The position numbers and the translations under genes were made by a program. From Bacteroidota bacterium (GTDB lineage: Bacteria; Bacteroidota; Bacteroidia; Chitinophagales; Chitinophagaceae), in the NCBI GenBank assembly GCA_023429365.1, contig JAEYVW010000015.1, positions 1-12,048 of the forward strand: a stretch of DNA of 12,048 bases, written 5' to 3'. The notes beneath the pieces are model-generated. The model was given only the letters and a program-made list of their open reading frames with translations. It was not told where the DNA came from and did not search any database. Positions 1 through 8,648 of this stretch are shown here, piece after piece (positions within the stretch are counted from its first letter, which is position 1; the number at the start of each line of letters is the position of its first letter).

Positions 1-1118
1 TTGGTGTATTGAAAAACAGGATTTCACTTGAGTTTGATTACTACATAAAAAATACCAGCAACCTGTTGATGGAAAACCCGCTTCCTTTTTACATGGGAAC
101 ATTGGGTCAGGGTGCTGTGTCTAATCCCAGGGTTAATATTGGTGAACTGAAAACAAAGGGCTGGAGTTTTTCTCTTAACACCGTAAATATTAATAAAAAA
201 GATTTTCGTTGGGAATCTAACCTGAACCTTTCACATTTTGACACCGAGATTGAAAGATTTTATAACGACGCCGCTGTGGTCGATCGTGTATCGACCTGGT
301 ACGACGGATGGAGTCAAACCTGGACACAAAGGGCTGCTGTTGGCATGACACCCTGGTTATTCCGCGGATATATTTTCGAAGGACTATTCCAGTCAGAGGA
401 GGAAATAAACAACAGTGCTGTTAGGGTAGATGGAAACGGTAACAGATATCCGACAGATCCAACGGGTGTATGGATCGGTGATGCCAAATACAGGGATCTT
501 AATGGAGATAACAAGATCACGGCGGAAGACGAAACATTTATTGGTAATCCATGGCCCAAATTGTTTGGCGGTTTTACCAACAACTTCTCCTACAAAGGAT
601 TTGACCTGAGCATATTGGTTACTGCCACCTTTGGAAATGATATCTATAATATGCTGTCTATGGTTAATTCCAAGCTTGGCAGGTTTTATACCAGCAGGAA
701 TGTAATGGCGGAGGTAACAAACTATGCACGATTAGAAGACCAGGGCGGAAAAGTGATCATTCTAAACCCGGGAACAAATGTACCTCGCATTACCGGCAAC
801 CAGATTCCCAATGATAACAACTATAATGTGATCAGCAGCAAGTGGGTAGAAGATGGTTCTTTCGTACGCGTTAAAAATATTTCACTCGGCTACAATGTTC
901 CGGCTTCTGTTATTTCAAAACAGAAACTGGTACGCGGAATCAAAGCGGCTATCAGCGTACAAAACCTTTTGACCTTTACTGACTACAAAGGATATGACCC
1001 CGAAGTAGGAGCCTCGGTTGGCGGTAATGTAAACGCCCAAAACCAGGCTATCGGATTGGACTATGGACGTTATCCATTGACGCCGATCTATTCATTAAGT
1101 GTTGGTATAAACTTTTAA
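1..1118 (+). CDS. SusC-family TonB-dependent outer-membrane transporter, 3' part only
   Basis: This is the C-terminal part of a SusC/RagA-type beta-barrel that imports oligosaccharides across the outer membrane using TonB energy. The frame is already open at the first complete codon (base 3), and the TTG at base 9 is an internal leucine codon, so the start lies upstream of the window. About 371 residues remain of a family usually around 1000; the signal peptide, carboxypeptidase-like domain, TonB box and plug are outside. Visible family marks are the strand NRISLEFDYYIKNTSNLL, the loop DLNGDNKITAEDE (bases 495-533) followed by IGNPWPKLFGGFTN, the stretch YKGFDLSILVTATFGNDIYNM, and the terminal strand SLSVGINF ending in Phe, as expected for a BAM-inserted barrel. 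The susD partner begins 10 bp after the stop, so the two are almost certainly co-transcribed. Mannan specificity is inferred from the downstream enzymes, not from this protein. Confidence 0.95.
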   Translation, partial: GVLKNRISLEFDYYIKNTSNLLMENPLPFYMGTLGQGAVSNPRVNIGELKTKGWSFSLNTVNINKKDFRWESNLNLSHFDTEIERFYNDAAVVDRVSTWYDGWSQTWTQRAAVGMTPWLFRGYIFEGLFQSEEEINNSAVRVDGNGNRYPTDPTGVWIGDAKYRDLNGDNKITAEDETFIGNPWPKLFGGFTNNFSYKGFDLSILVTATFGNDIYNMLSMVNSKLGRFYTSRNVMAEVTNYARLEDQGGKVIILNPGTNVPRITGNQIPNDNNYNVISSKWVEDGSFVRVKNISLGYNVPASVISKQKLVRGIKAAISVQNLLTFTDYKGYDPEVGASVGGNVNAQNQAIGLDYGRYPLTPIYSLSVGINF

Positions 1119-1128
1119 AAACAAGCAA

Positions 1129-2847
1129 ATGAATAAGCTTTTAATAAAGAATTCGCAATATATATTTTACCTGTTGGTTGTAGTGGCCGCCCTATCGGCA
1201 TGTAAAAAGTCTTTCCTCGAAAGACCTCCAACGGACTCTATTGTGGATGCAAACTTTTATAAAACCGATGAACAGCTGGAAGCGGCAACAGCACTATTGT
1301 ACAATCGTGTGTGGTTTGATTACAACGAGAACCCTGCATTCAGTTTTGGTGACATACGCGCTGGTACGGCATTCAGAGGATATAATGAAAGGGGTAATGT
1401 AGAATTCAATACCAACGATCTTACACCTGAGAATCGTCGCGCCTGGGCTTCATTGTATGTCGTAGTAGGCCAGTCAAACCTGCTAATTGCCAATGTCAAC
1501 CGCTATGCTGGTGATGGCACTACTGAAGCAGGCAGGAGAACTGCAATTGCTGAAGCCAGGTTTATGAGGGCCGCGGCTTACCGCATCCTTGTTATGAACT
1601 GGGGGGAAGTTCCAATCATTGAAAATAACCTCGAGCTGTTAAATGATCCAACAATCAAAAAGCATACGGTAAAAAGCATTTGGAATTTCCTGACCAGGGA
1701 AATGCGGGCGGTAGCAGAAGACCTTCCTGCACAGACTGAACCCGGACGTGTCAGCAAATGGTCTGCTGAAGCCATGCTCGCCCGCTTTTATTTAACACGT
1801 GCGGGAGTAGAGGGGAGTGGCGGTAGCAGGAACCAGGTATTTCTTGATAGCGCTAAATATTATTCTCAAAGGGTCATCACGCAGAGTGGTAAAAAGTTGA
1901 AGACCAATTATGCTGATTTATTCAAATTCCCATACGATAATAACGAGGAGTCACTGTTTGAATTGCAATGGGTATTCATACCTGGCAACCCGGGATATGG
2001 TTTTGGTAACGCCGCTGTTTCGCATTTAAACCCAAGTGGTGAGATCAGTGCAGAAGGATGGGGTGGCGATAAGGCTGCGACCTGGTGGATGTTAAGTTTA
2101 TATGAAGGAATTGTTCCTTCCGGCGATACAATGTTGTCGGGTCGCACCCTGGACCAGAGACTGGCCGCTACCTATATGATGCCGGGATTTGTATATCCCG
2201 AGATCACCCGTACGGTAGGGGGTGTTGATTTCAAACCTTATATCGTTCCATACACCAATGATGCGCAGCGCAATTTCGCCAATATTAAAAAGTATGTAGT
2301 TGGACAAGGCAAGGATATTGGCCTGCCAACGATTGAGCCGCAACGCTATCCCCATAATACTTACATGTTGCGTCTGGCCGAAATGTACCTAAATTATGTA
2401 GAAGCTTCTATCGGTAATAATGCATCTACTTCAGACCCTGTTGCCATCGAATATTTTAATACAATCAGGAACAGGGCGGGCCTGCCGGATCTGACCGACC
2501 AGAACAACGTTCCTCTGCCTATTACGATCGATGATGTGATTTTCGAAAGATTCAGAGAATTTGCCATGGAATCCATGGCCTGGTATGACCTGGTGAGTCT
2601 GCACTACTGGAATCCACAGAAAGCATATGATATCCTGAATTCCCAGGACCGCGGATTTTACTGGATTGAACCGGATGTAATGAATGCCCCTGCTTCAAAC
2701 TGGGTCATCAAAAAAACGCCATGGGCAAACCCACCGGCCAACCCAAGGTATATCAACGCGCATTCGGGTAATTTCCGGATCCCGATACCTTCATCTGAGG
2801 TAGCCCAGGCGCCATGGCTCGATGAACCAGCCGTAGATTACCCATAA
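1129..2847 (+). CDS. SusD/RagB-family glycan-binding outer-membrane lipoprotein
   Basis: This is the lid partner of the preceding SusC protein: a surface lipoprotein that closes over the barrel and binds the oligosaccharide. The 572-residue product begins with a lipoprotein signal peptide (hydrophobic residues about 11-22, lipobox LSAC, lipidated Cys25) followed by KKSFLERPPTDS, a typical SusD mature start. The middle contains the helical, TPR-like segment RTAIAEARFMRAAAYRIL and WGEVPIIENN, both characteristic of the SusD N-terminal domain. The C-terminal RagB/SusD domain includes YMLRLAEMYLNYVEA, IRNRAGLP, IFERFREFAMES and the closing IPIPSSEV block. Length is normal for the family. The ATG is the first in frame after the susC stop and gives a complete signal peptide, so the start is firm. 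No strong Shine-Dalgarno is seen, which is usual in Bacteroidota. Ligand identity is inferred from context. Confidence 0.96.
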   Translation: MNKLLIKNSQYIFYLLVVVAALSACKKSFLERPPTDSIVDANFYKTDEQLEAATALLYNRVWFDYNENPAFSFGDIRAGTAFRGYNERGNVEFNTNDLTPENRRAWASLYVVVGQSNLLIANVNRYAGDGTTEAGRRTAIAEARFMRAAAYRILVMNWGEVPIIENNLELLNDPTIKKHTVKSIWNFLTREMRAVAEDLPAQTEPGRVSKWSAEAMLARFYLTRAGVEGSGGSRNQVFLDSAKYYSQRVITQSGKKLKTNYADLFKFPYDNNEESLFELQWVFIPGNPGYGFGNAAVSHLNPSGEISAEGWGGDKAATWWMLSLYEGIVPSGDTMLSGRTLDQRLAATYMMPGFVYPEITRTVGGVDFKPYIVPYTNDAQRNFANIKKYVVGQGKDIGLPTIEPQRYPHNTYMLRLAEMYLNYVEASIGNNASTSDPVAIEYFNTIRNRAGLPDLTDQNNVPLPITIDDVIFERFREFAMESMAWYDLVSLHYWNPQKAYDILNSQDRGFYWIEPDVMNAPASNWVIKKTPWANPPANPRYINAHSGNFRIPIPSSEVAQAPWLDEPAVDYP

Positions 2848-2885
2848 ATTTTATGCAGTTAGCAAATAAACGAAACGCAAACATC

Positions 2886-4025
2886 ATGAAATCGAAAAAT
2901 AAAATATTGATATTGCTGCTTGCTGCAATCAGCACCAGCTTCCTGTTTACCGCGTGTGAAAAAGACGATTCGGATGGTGTGCCGAGCGTCAGCTATGTAA
3001 GGATTACTGATCCGGCATCATCGGATTCCCTTCTTATTGGTGCAGGCCAGGGTCAGCTCATCGTTATTATGGGCGACAACCTGCAAAATGCCGTCGAGAT
3101 ATGGTTCAATGACCGGCAGGCAGTACTTACACCCACTTATATCACCCGGCAATCCATCATAGTCAGGATACCCAGTGAGATACCGATTGATGTGACCAAC
3201 ACGGTGAGGATCGTGTTTAGTAACGGTCACGAACTTATACACAAGTTTGAAGTACAGATCAGTAAACCTGCCATAAGCAGTATGGCCTGCGAATTTGTGA
3301 ATGAAGGTGATGTAGCGACTATAAGGGGGAATTATTTTTATATGCCTCTTACCGTCAGTTTCGCAGGTGGTGTCGATGGTGATATCGTAGACGTTACCGA
3401 TACCGAGATAAAAGTACGTGTACCTGCTGGTGCTTTACCAGGACAGATCACGGTTAAATCAAACTTTGGAGAAACAGAATCAGATTTTCTTTTCCGCGAT
3501 GACCGTCCGAAAGTGATCGATGGCGATCCGCATGAAGGCTGGTGGGGCACCTATCTTGTTACAAACGTTACGGCATCTGATCCCCCGAAGATCAGCGGCA
3601 ACTATTACCGTATGACCAAACAGGTGAAAGCCTGGACCTGGGACTCGCCTGAAGTGGCTGGTGGTCCTGCCAACTCAATGCCCAATCACGCTACCAATGT
3701 TCCGGACCTGGCTCTTTTAAAACCTTCTGACTTTAACCTCAAGTTTGAAGTAAATACGGTAAAACCTTATAATGGTAACCGCGTCATGTTCAATGTAGGA
3801 TTGAATGGCGAAGACAATAATGCCTATACATGGCCAGCTCCCTACGATTCGAAAGGTGAATGGCATACGATAGTCATACCCTTCGAAGATGTTTACAACA
3901 GCTATTCCGTAAAACCCAACCTGGACCCGAACGGCTACTGGAGCAGGATACTAATTTTTGGACCTGGAGAACTGGATGCCGATATCTGCTTCGACAATGT
4001 AAGAGTAGTGCCCAAGAAACCTTAA
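2886..4025 (+). CDS. IPT/TIG-domain surface glycan-binding lipoprotein (SGBP-B-like)
   Basis: This is a 379-residue surface lipoprotein predicted to hold mannan chains near the SusCD complex. I chose the ATG at 2886 rather than the in-frame ATG at 2853 because it gives a normal signal peptide: Lys-rich start, hydrophobic core residues 7-21, lipobox FTAC with Cys24, then EKDDSDG, an acidic surface-export signal. Two IPT/TIG-type immunoglobulin-like repeats follow at about residues 34-125 and 128-204 (for example LIVIMGDNLQNAVEIWFND and VATIRGNYFYMPLTVSF). The C-terminal region (about 208-379) is rich in Trp and Tyr (GWWGTY, KAWTWDSP, YTWPAPY) and ends IPFEDV...ILIFGPGELDADICFDNVRVV. It resembles the glycan-binding C-terminal domain of SGBP-B proteins (the SGBP_B_XBD family, as I recall it). 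It lies 38 bp after susD and 30 bp before a second such protein. The fold call is good; the mannan ligand is inference. Confidence 0.88.
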   Translation: MKSKNKILILLLAAISTSFLFTACEKDDSDGVPSVSYVRITDPASSDSLLIGAGQGQLIVIMGDNLQNAVEIWFNDRQAVLTPTYITRQSIIVRIPSEIPIDVTNTVRIVFSNGHELIHKFEVQISKPAISSMACEFVNEGDVATIRGNYFYMPLTVSFAGGVDGDIVDVTDTEIKVRVPAGALPGQITVKSNFGETESDFLFRDDRPKVIDGDPHEGWWGTYLVTNVTASDPPKISGNYYRMTKQVKAWTWDSPEVAGGPANSMPNHATNVPDLALLKPSDFNLKFEVNTVKPYNGNRVMFNVGLNGEDNNAYTWPAPYDSKGEWHTIVIPFEDVYNSYSVKPNLDPNGYWSRILIFGPGELDADICFDNVRVVPKKP

Positions 4026-4055
4026 AAATCTTCTTAAAAAGAAAATCATTTCAAA

Positions 4056-5357
4056 ATGATAAAGCTGTTTTATAAATATAGTTACGCTGCTGTGGCGTTG
4101 TTTGCTATTGCCTTCCTGGCCGGCTCCTGCAGTAAGGATGATGATAATAAATCCACCGCGGTTGTGTTGCTAAGCTTTGGCCCCACCGGTGCTTACCATG
4201 GTGATACGATTAAGTTTATCGGTCACAACCTCGATAGGGTAACGGCCATCGAGTTTTCGGGCGATGGCGCTGTAGTTAACAAACAGGATTTTAAACAACA
4301 AACATCCGGGCAGATCCTTTTGCTTGTACCCACCGCAGCTGAAAGAGGTTTTGTAACATTGAAAACCCCACAAGGTGATATCGTTTCCAAAACCCAGTTC
4401 GATCTCGGTGTTACACCCACTGTTACAGAAATTTCACAACAGGCCCGTATTGCTTCTAATATCTCCATTAAAGGTGCATACCTCAACTGGGTTTCGAGCG
4501 TAACATTTGGTAACAATAAGGTAGTGGAGAGTTTTGTGTCTAAAACTTTTAGCGAGTTGGTCGTAACAGTTCCGGAGGATGCTCAAACCGGTCCATTGAT
4601 CCTTACTTATAGTGGAACAGAACCCGATTTTTTTGAGACTACTGATACACTGCGAATTACTTTACCAGCCATCGCATCCTTTTCTCCCAACCCGGTTGAT
4701 CCGGAAACAGACCTGACGATCACCGGCACTGATCTTGACCTGGTATCGGCAGTAATATTGGAGAATGTACCGCCGGTTACCGATTTTGTAAGCCAGTCGA
4801 CCGATGAGCTTGTGTTGACCGTTCCCGAAGGCACAGCAAGAGGAGCCATCAAACTCCATGTGGTGAATTCATCTGCTATTATTCAGTCAACGGATATCCT
4901 GGAAATTGCCGGTGCGGCACCGCCACCTGCTATCACGCTTCCATTTTATGATGATGCCGTAACAAGTAACTGGAACGGCTGGATTGGCGGCGGATGGGGA
5001 GGTGTTTCCGACCGGGATAATACATCACCCGTAAGAGAGGGTACCAAGTCGGTAAGAATTGATTATGTAGGTGGCTGGGGCTCCCCATTCCAGTTGGGTG
5101 GTGCCAATATTGACGTATCACCATACACCACCTTTAAAATTTCCGTCTTTGGTGCACCGGGAAGTGCTGGCAAGAAGATCAATATAGGCATTAATGCTTC
5201 TGATAAATTCACCATTGATGTTGTAGAAGGCGAATGGACGGATTATGCAATCCCGCTACCGAGCCTTACAACCGGTCCTCTTAGCGAAATATGGGTAAAA
5301 GAGTACAGCGGAGCCGGCGGCTTTACAGTTTATATAGATGCGGTTGGGCTGTTTTAA
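4056..5357 (+). CDS. Second IPT/TIG-repeat surface lipoprotein with C-terminal beta-sandwich domain
   Basis: This is a 433-residue predicted surface lipoprotein, probably a second mannan-binding protein of the SusCD complex. The signal peptide has its core at about residues 10-22 and the lipobox-like LAGSC with Cys25, followed by SKDDDN, an acidic surface-export signal. Three IPT/TIG-like repeats can be read at about 36-117, 120-204 and 205-285; each has a strand of the type I-x-G-x-x-L followed later by LVVTVPE or LVLTVPE and a conserved small-residue turn. A proline linker (APPPA, about 288-292) leads to a C-terminal domain (293-433) rich in Gly and Trp, with WNGWIGGGWGG, KSVRIDYVGGWGS and the late motif EGEWTDYAIPLPSL, ending FTVYIDAVGLF. 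This looks like a jelly-roll carbohydrate-binding module, but I cannot assign a CBM family. It is probably the last gene of the surface module, since a hairpin and T-tract follow. Confidence 0.85.
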   Translation: MIKLFYKYSYAAVALFAIAFLAGSCSKDDDNKSTAVVLLSFGPTGAYHGDTIKFIGHNLDRVTAIEFSGDGAVVNKQDFKQQTSGQILLLVPTAAERGFVTLKTPQGDIVSKTQFDLGVTPTVTEISQQARIASNISIKGAYLNWVSSVTFGNNKVVESFVSKTFSELVVTVPEDAQTGPLILTYSGTEPDFFETTDTLRITLPAIASFSPNPVDPETDLTITGTDLDLVSAVILENVPPVTDFVSQSTDELVLTVPEGTARGAIKLHVVNSSAIIQSTDILEIAGAAPPPAITLPFYDDAVTSNWNGWIGGGWGGVSDRDNTSPVREGTKSVRIDYVGGWGSPFQLGGANIDVSPYTTFKISVFGAPGSAGKKINIGINASDKFTIDVVEGEWTDYAIPLPSLTTGPLSEIWVKEYSGAGGFTVYIDAVGLF

Positions 5358-5436
5358 AATGAGCTAACTCACGAAAAGAGATTGAAGATCTGTATTACTT
5401 GTTCCAATAAGCAGTGATCGTTTGAAGTAAAGAAGA

Positions 5437-5475
5437 AGGTTGTGGGTCGATTCTTCCTCCTGCAACCTCTTTTTT
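5437..5475 (+). terminator. Possible rho-independent terminator or attenuator between surface and intracellular modules
   Basis: The left arm AGGTTGTGGG (5437-5446) can pair with the right arm CCTGCAACCT (5459-5468): eight Watson-Crick pairs and two central G-U wobbles around a 12-nt loop, followed by C and six T (5470-5475). Weaker A/T pairing may extend the base of the stem. It lies 79 bp after the second binder's stop and 41 bp before the symporter start, in the longest intergenic gap of the window (159 bp). It may reduce read-through and leave the surface genes more highly expressed. I saw no convincing Bacteroidota promoter (TTTG / TAnnTTTG) in the rest of this gap. Confidence 0.45.
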
Positions 5476-5516
5476 AACGCGAAAATGATCAACTTGTCCG
5501 GACATAAAACTATAAG

Positions 5517-7373
5517 ATGAGACTAGGCTGGATCGACATCAGCATGGTGGCGGCATACCTCGTAACAATGATCCTGGTAGGCTGGTACTATAGGAAGAAA
5601 GCAAGGCAAAATAAAGAAAGCTACCTGTTGGGAAGTAAAAGCCTTCCCTGGTACAAACTCGGTCTGAGCGATGCCAGCGACATGTTTGATATCAGCGGAA
5701 CGATGTGGATGGTTGCACTGTGTTTTGTGTATGGACTGAAAAGCATCTGGATTCCCTGGCTATGGCCGGTGTTCAACCAGGTGTTTATGATGATGTTTCT
5801 AAGCAAATGGCTGCGACGAAGCAATGCCAACACCGGTGCGGAATGGCTACAGACAAGGTTTGGATTAAGGGGTAAAGGCGTCAGGGGTTCACATATCATC
5901 GTTATCGCTTTTGCGTTGATCAGTTGCCTGGGTTTCCTGGCTTATGGTTTCGTGGGCCTTGGGAAGTTTATACAGGTCTTTATTCCCTGGGAAGTGGTCA
6001 AAGACTATATTCCGTTTGAGATCACTGAAAAATATGTACCTCATTTTTATGGCATCGTGTTCACGCTCTTTGCAATGTTTTATTCAATCATAGGGGGTAT
6101 GCATAGTATCGTAACAGGCGATGTTATAAAATATATGATCATGACCCTGGCGTGTTTTGCAATCGCGCTCATTGCGATGATCCATTTGCAGGGGCAGTCA
6201 CTGAATGTACCGAGCGGCTGGGGCAATCCATTTTTTGAATGGAAGCTGGACCTCGACTGGACTGGAATAGTAGAGGATGCAAATAAAAAAATCGCGTCAG
6301 ATCGATTCAGCATATTCGGCGCCTTTTTTATGATGATGTTGCTGAAAGGGGTATTCGCTTCACTGGCGGGGCCGGCACCCAACTATGATATGCAAAAAGT
6401 ACTTAGTACAAGAAGTCCAAGTGAAGCCAGCAAGATGTCCGGTTTTGTAAGCATCATCCTGCTGCCCATCCGCTATTCCATGGTGATAGGACTTACTGTA
6501 TTGGCCCTGTTGTATTATGATCAGCTGGCGATTAAAGGTCCTGATGGTATTGATGACTTTGAAAGAGTGCTGCCGGCAGCCATTCATTCGTTTTTGCCGG
6601 TAGGTATCCTCGGCCTTGTGCTGACTGGATTGCTCGGTGCCTTCATGGGTACATTCAGCGGCACACTGAATGCGGCGCAGGCATATATCATTAACGATAT
6701 CTATCTCAAATATGTGAATCCGAATGCCAGTACACGGAAAGTAATTACAATGAATTATATCGTAGGTGTACTGGTAGTGGCTGTGGGAGTATTCTTTGGT
6801 TTTATGGCCGATGATGTCAATGCCATACTGCAATGGCTGGTCGGAGGGTTGTACGGCGGATATGTAGCTGCGAACTGCCTGAAATGGTATTGGTGGCGCT
6901 TTAACGCGAATGGATTTTTCTGGGGCATGGCAGCGGGCATTGTTGGTGCATTAGCCATGCCTTCGCTGATCGATTGGGGGATCAGCCAGGGTTATATCAC
7001 AGAATCGCTGCCGTTGTACTGGTGGCCGGTACTTTTCCTGTTGTCACTTGCTGGCTGCTTTGTCGGTACCTATACAGCAGCACCCACCGAGATCAATGTA
7101 CTGAAACATTTTTATCAGTCGGTGAGACCCTGGGGCTTCTGGAAGCCCGTCCAAAAACTGGTGCAGGCTGAAAACCCGGATTTCCAACCCAACCGACGTT
7201 TCAAACTCGATATGTTTAACGTCGTATTGGGGATCATCGGTCAGTGTTGCCTTACGATCCTGCCGATGTATATCGTGTTATGGATGAAATTGCCTTTACT
7301 GGTAACTGTTATCATCCTGGCACTCATCATAATTATTTTGAAAAAAACCTGGTGGAATAAACTGGAGGATTAA
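5517..7373 (+). CDS. Sodium/solute symporter (SSS family), predicted mannosyl-disaccharide importer
   Basis: This is a 618-residue inner-membrane protein with about 14 hydrophobic segments, the first at about 8-24 and the last at about 592-609. Features of the SSS (solute:sodium symporter) family include the N-terminal ESYLLGSKSLPWYKLGLSD block (residues 34-52), WPVFNQVF, FYSIIGGMHSIVTGDVIKY (188-206) and, in the segment expected to form the Na+ site, GTFSGTLNAAQAYIINDIY (378-396). Length fits sugar-type SSS members, which have an extra C-terminal part. It starts the second gene cluster, 20 bp before the GH130 phosphorylase. In the known Bacteroides fragilis mannan locus a symporter of this kind sits with the phosphorylase and epimerase, so transport of mannobiose, or of another mannosyl disaccharide, from periplasm to cytoplasm is the likely job. 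The substrate is inferred; family membership is secure. Confidence 0.93.
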   Translation: MRLGWIDISMVAAYLVTMILVGWYYRKKARQNKESYLLGSKSLPWYKLGLSDASDMFDISGTMWMVALCFVYGLKSIWIPWLWPVFNQVFMMMFLSKWLRRSNANTGAEWLQTRFGLRGKGVRGSHIIVIAFALISCLGFLAYGFVGLGKFIQVFIPWEVVKDYIPFEITEKYVPHFYGIVFTLFAMFYSIIGGMHSIVTGDVIKYMIMTLACFAIALIAMIHLQGQSLNVPSGWGNPFFEWKLDLDWTGIVEDANKKIASDRFSIFGAFFMMMLLKGVFASLAGPAPNYDMQKVLSTRSPSEASKMSGFVSIILLPIRYSMVIGLTVLALLYYDQLAIKGPDGIDDFERVLPAAIHSFLPVGILGLVLTGLLGAFMGTFSGTLNAAQAYIINDIYLKYVNPNASTRKVITMNYIVGVLVVAVGVFFGFMADDVNAILQWLVGGLYGGYVAANCLKWYWWRFNANGFFWGMAAGIVGALAMPSLIDWGISQGYITESLPLYWWPVLFLLSLAGCFVGTYTAAPTEINVLKHFYQSVRPWGFWKPVQKLVQAENPDFQPNRRFKLDMFNVVLGIIGQCCLTILPMYIVLWMKLPLLVTVIILALIIIILKKTWWNKLED

Positions 7374-7393
7374 AGGATATAAAAATTTGTGTG

Positions 7394-8596
7394 ATGCAAA
7401 AGATTTTTGATAAACGACTGCAGGAACTGGAATCTGCACACCGGAAGCTTATTGTTGCTCCCAACGAACCGGTCGGAGAAAGCAACGGGATTATACAACG
7501 ATATAAGAATCCCATACTCACGGCAAAACACACACCGCTGTTTTGGCGCTATGATTTACATAAGGCCGCTAATCCATACCTGATGGAAAGAATTGGCATA
7601 AACGCGGTATTGAATGCGGGGGCGATAAAATTTGACAATAAATATATTGTGGCAGCGAGGGTGGAGGGCAGTGACAGGAAATCTTTCTTTGCTGTGGCGG
7701 AGAGTAATAATGGCATTGATAATTTCAGATTTTGGGACTATCCTATTATTATGCCGGAGACTGGTGAGCCAGATACCAATGTGTACGACATGCGCCTGGT
7801 ACAACACGAAGACGGCTGGATCTATGGTTTGTTTTGTACCGAACGACGTGACCCCGCAGCGAGTCCCGCCGACCAGGCTGCAGCCATTGCGCAATGTGGT
7901 ATCGCCCGCACAAAAGATTTGAAGAATTGGGAAAGACTGGCGGATCTGAAAACAAATTCACCACAGCAACGTAACGTTGTATTACACCCTGAATTTGTGC
8001 AGGGCAAATATGGTTTTTACACCCGGCCGCAGGATGGGTTTATTGATGCAGGCACCGGTGGTGGTATAGGTTTTGGCCTGAGTCAGTCTATTACAAATGC
8101 CGTAGTCGAAGAAGAAGTGGTGGTAGACAGGAAAATATACCATACGGTATATGAACTCAAGAACGGGCTCGGGCCCGCGCCTATAAAAACGAATCGCGGC
8201 TGGTTGCACCTGGCGCATGGCGTGCGCAGTACTGCAGCAGGTCTGCGGTATGTATTATATTTATTCATGACCGACCTGGAGGATATTACAAAAGTGATCT
8301 ACCAGCCGGCGGGCTATTTTATGGCGCCTGAAGGGGAGGAGCGGGTAGGTGATGTGTCGAATGTGCTTTTCAGTAATGGCTGGATAATCGACGATGATGG
8401 CAAAATATTTATTTATTATGCATCCTCAGATACCCGTTTACATGTAGCCACTACTACACTTCATCAACTGCTAGATTATGTGATAAATACTCCGGCGGAT
8501 GGTTTCCGTTCGGCTGCATCGGTAGAAACACTGGTCGCCATGATCGACAGGAACAAGGATATCCGGGTAAAGACACCAGTTATCGAACAATATTGA
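7394..8596 (+). CDS. GH130 phosphorylase, probably 4-O-beta-D-mannosyl-D-glucose phosphorylase
   Basis: The predicted reaction is Man-beta-1,4-Glc + phosphate giving alpha-mannose 1-phosphate + glucose, in the cytoplasm. The 400-residue protein has no signal peptide and matches GH130 along its length: IIQRYKNPILT near the start, INAVLNAGAIKF (69-80), YIVAARVEG, then PDTNVYDMRL, where Asp132 matches the family's general acid (Asp131 in the B. fragilis enzyme). Basic residues in CTERRDP (148-154) are candidates for phosphate contacts, followed by LHPEFV, YGFYTRPQDGF, GLGPAPIKT and LHLAHGVR. The start could be GTG at 7391 or ATG at 7394, which are adjacent and in frame; I prefer ATG. The next-door epimerase supports the mannosylglucose-specific GH130 subgroup over mannobiose phosphorylase or mannosyl-GlcNAc phosphorylase. 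The sequence alone does not rule those out. Confidence 0.92.
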   Translation: MQKIFDKRLQELESAHRKLIVAPNEPVGESNGIIQRYKNPILTAKHTPLFWRYDLHKAANPYLMERIGINAVLNAGAIKFDNKYIVAARVEGSDRKSFFAVAESNNGIDNFRFWDYPIIMPETGEPDTNVYDMRLVQHEDGWIYGLFCTERRDPAASPADQAAAIAQCGIARTKDLKNWERLADLKTNSPQQRNVVLHPEFVQGKYGFYTRPQDGFIDAGTGGGIGFGLSQSITNAVVEEEVVVDRKIYHTVYELKNGLGPAPIKTNRGWLHLAHGVRSTAAGLRYVLYLFMTDLEDITKVIYQPAGYFMAPEGEERVGDVSNVLFSNGWIIDDDGKIFIYYASSDTRLHVATTTLHQLLDYVINTPADGFRSAASVETLVAMIDRNKDIRVKTPVIEQY

Positions 8597-8648
8597 TCCG
8601 ATTACTCAAACCTCTCATGCTCCAGGGTATTGCATTACAGGTAAAGGT

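Noticed and set aside
9..11. TTG as a start codon for the first gene
   Set aside because: The frame is open upstream to the window edge and the text before it (Gly-Val-Leu-Lys-Asn-Arg) continues a SusC beta-strand, so the gene is truncated by the window, not started here.
2563..2579. Palindrome GCCATGGA-A-TCCATGGC inside susD
   Set aside because: It lies in conserved coding sequence (Ala-Met-Glu-Ser-Met-Ala) and has no second copy or regulatory context that I can see.
2853..2885. Upstream ATG start for the first IPT lipoprotein
   Set aside because: It would add eleven polar residues before a complete lipoprotein signal peptide; the ATG at 2886 gives a standard signal.
6360..6833. 157-codon open frame on the minus strand inside the symporter gene
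   Set aside because: It lies fully inside a well-supported membrane transporter gene and its translation has no recognisable domain; it is a coding shadow.
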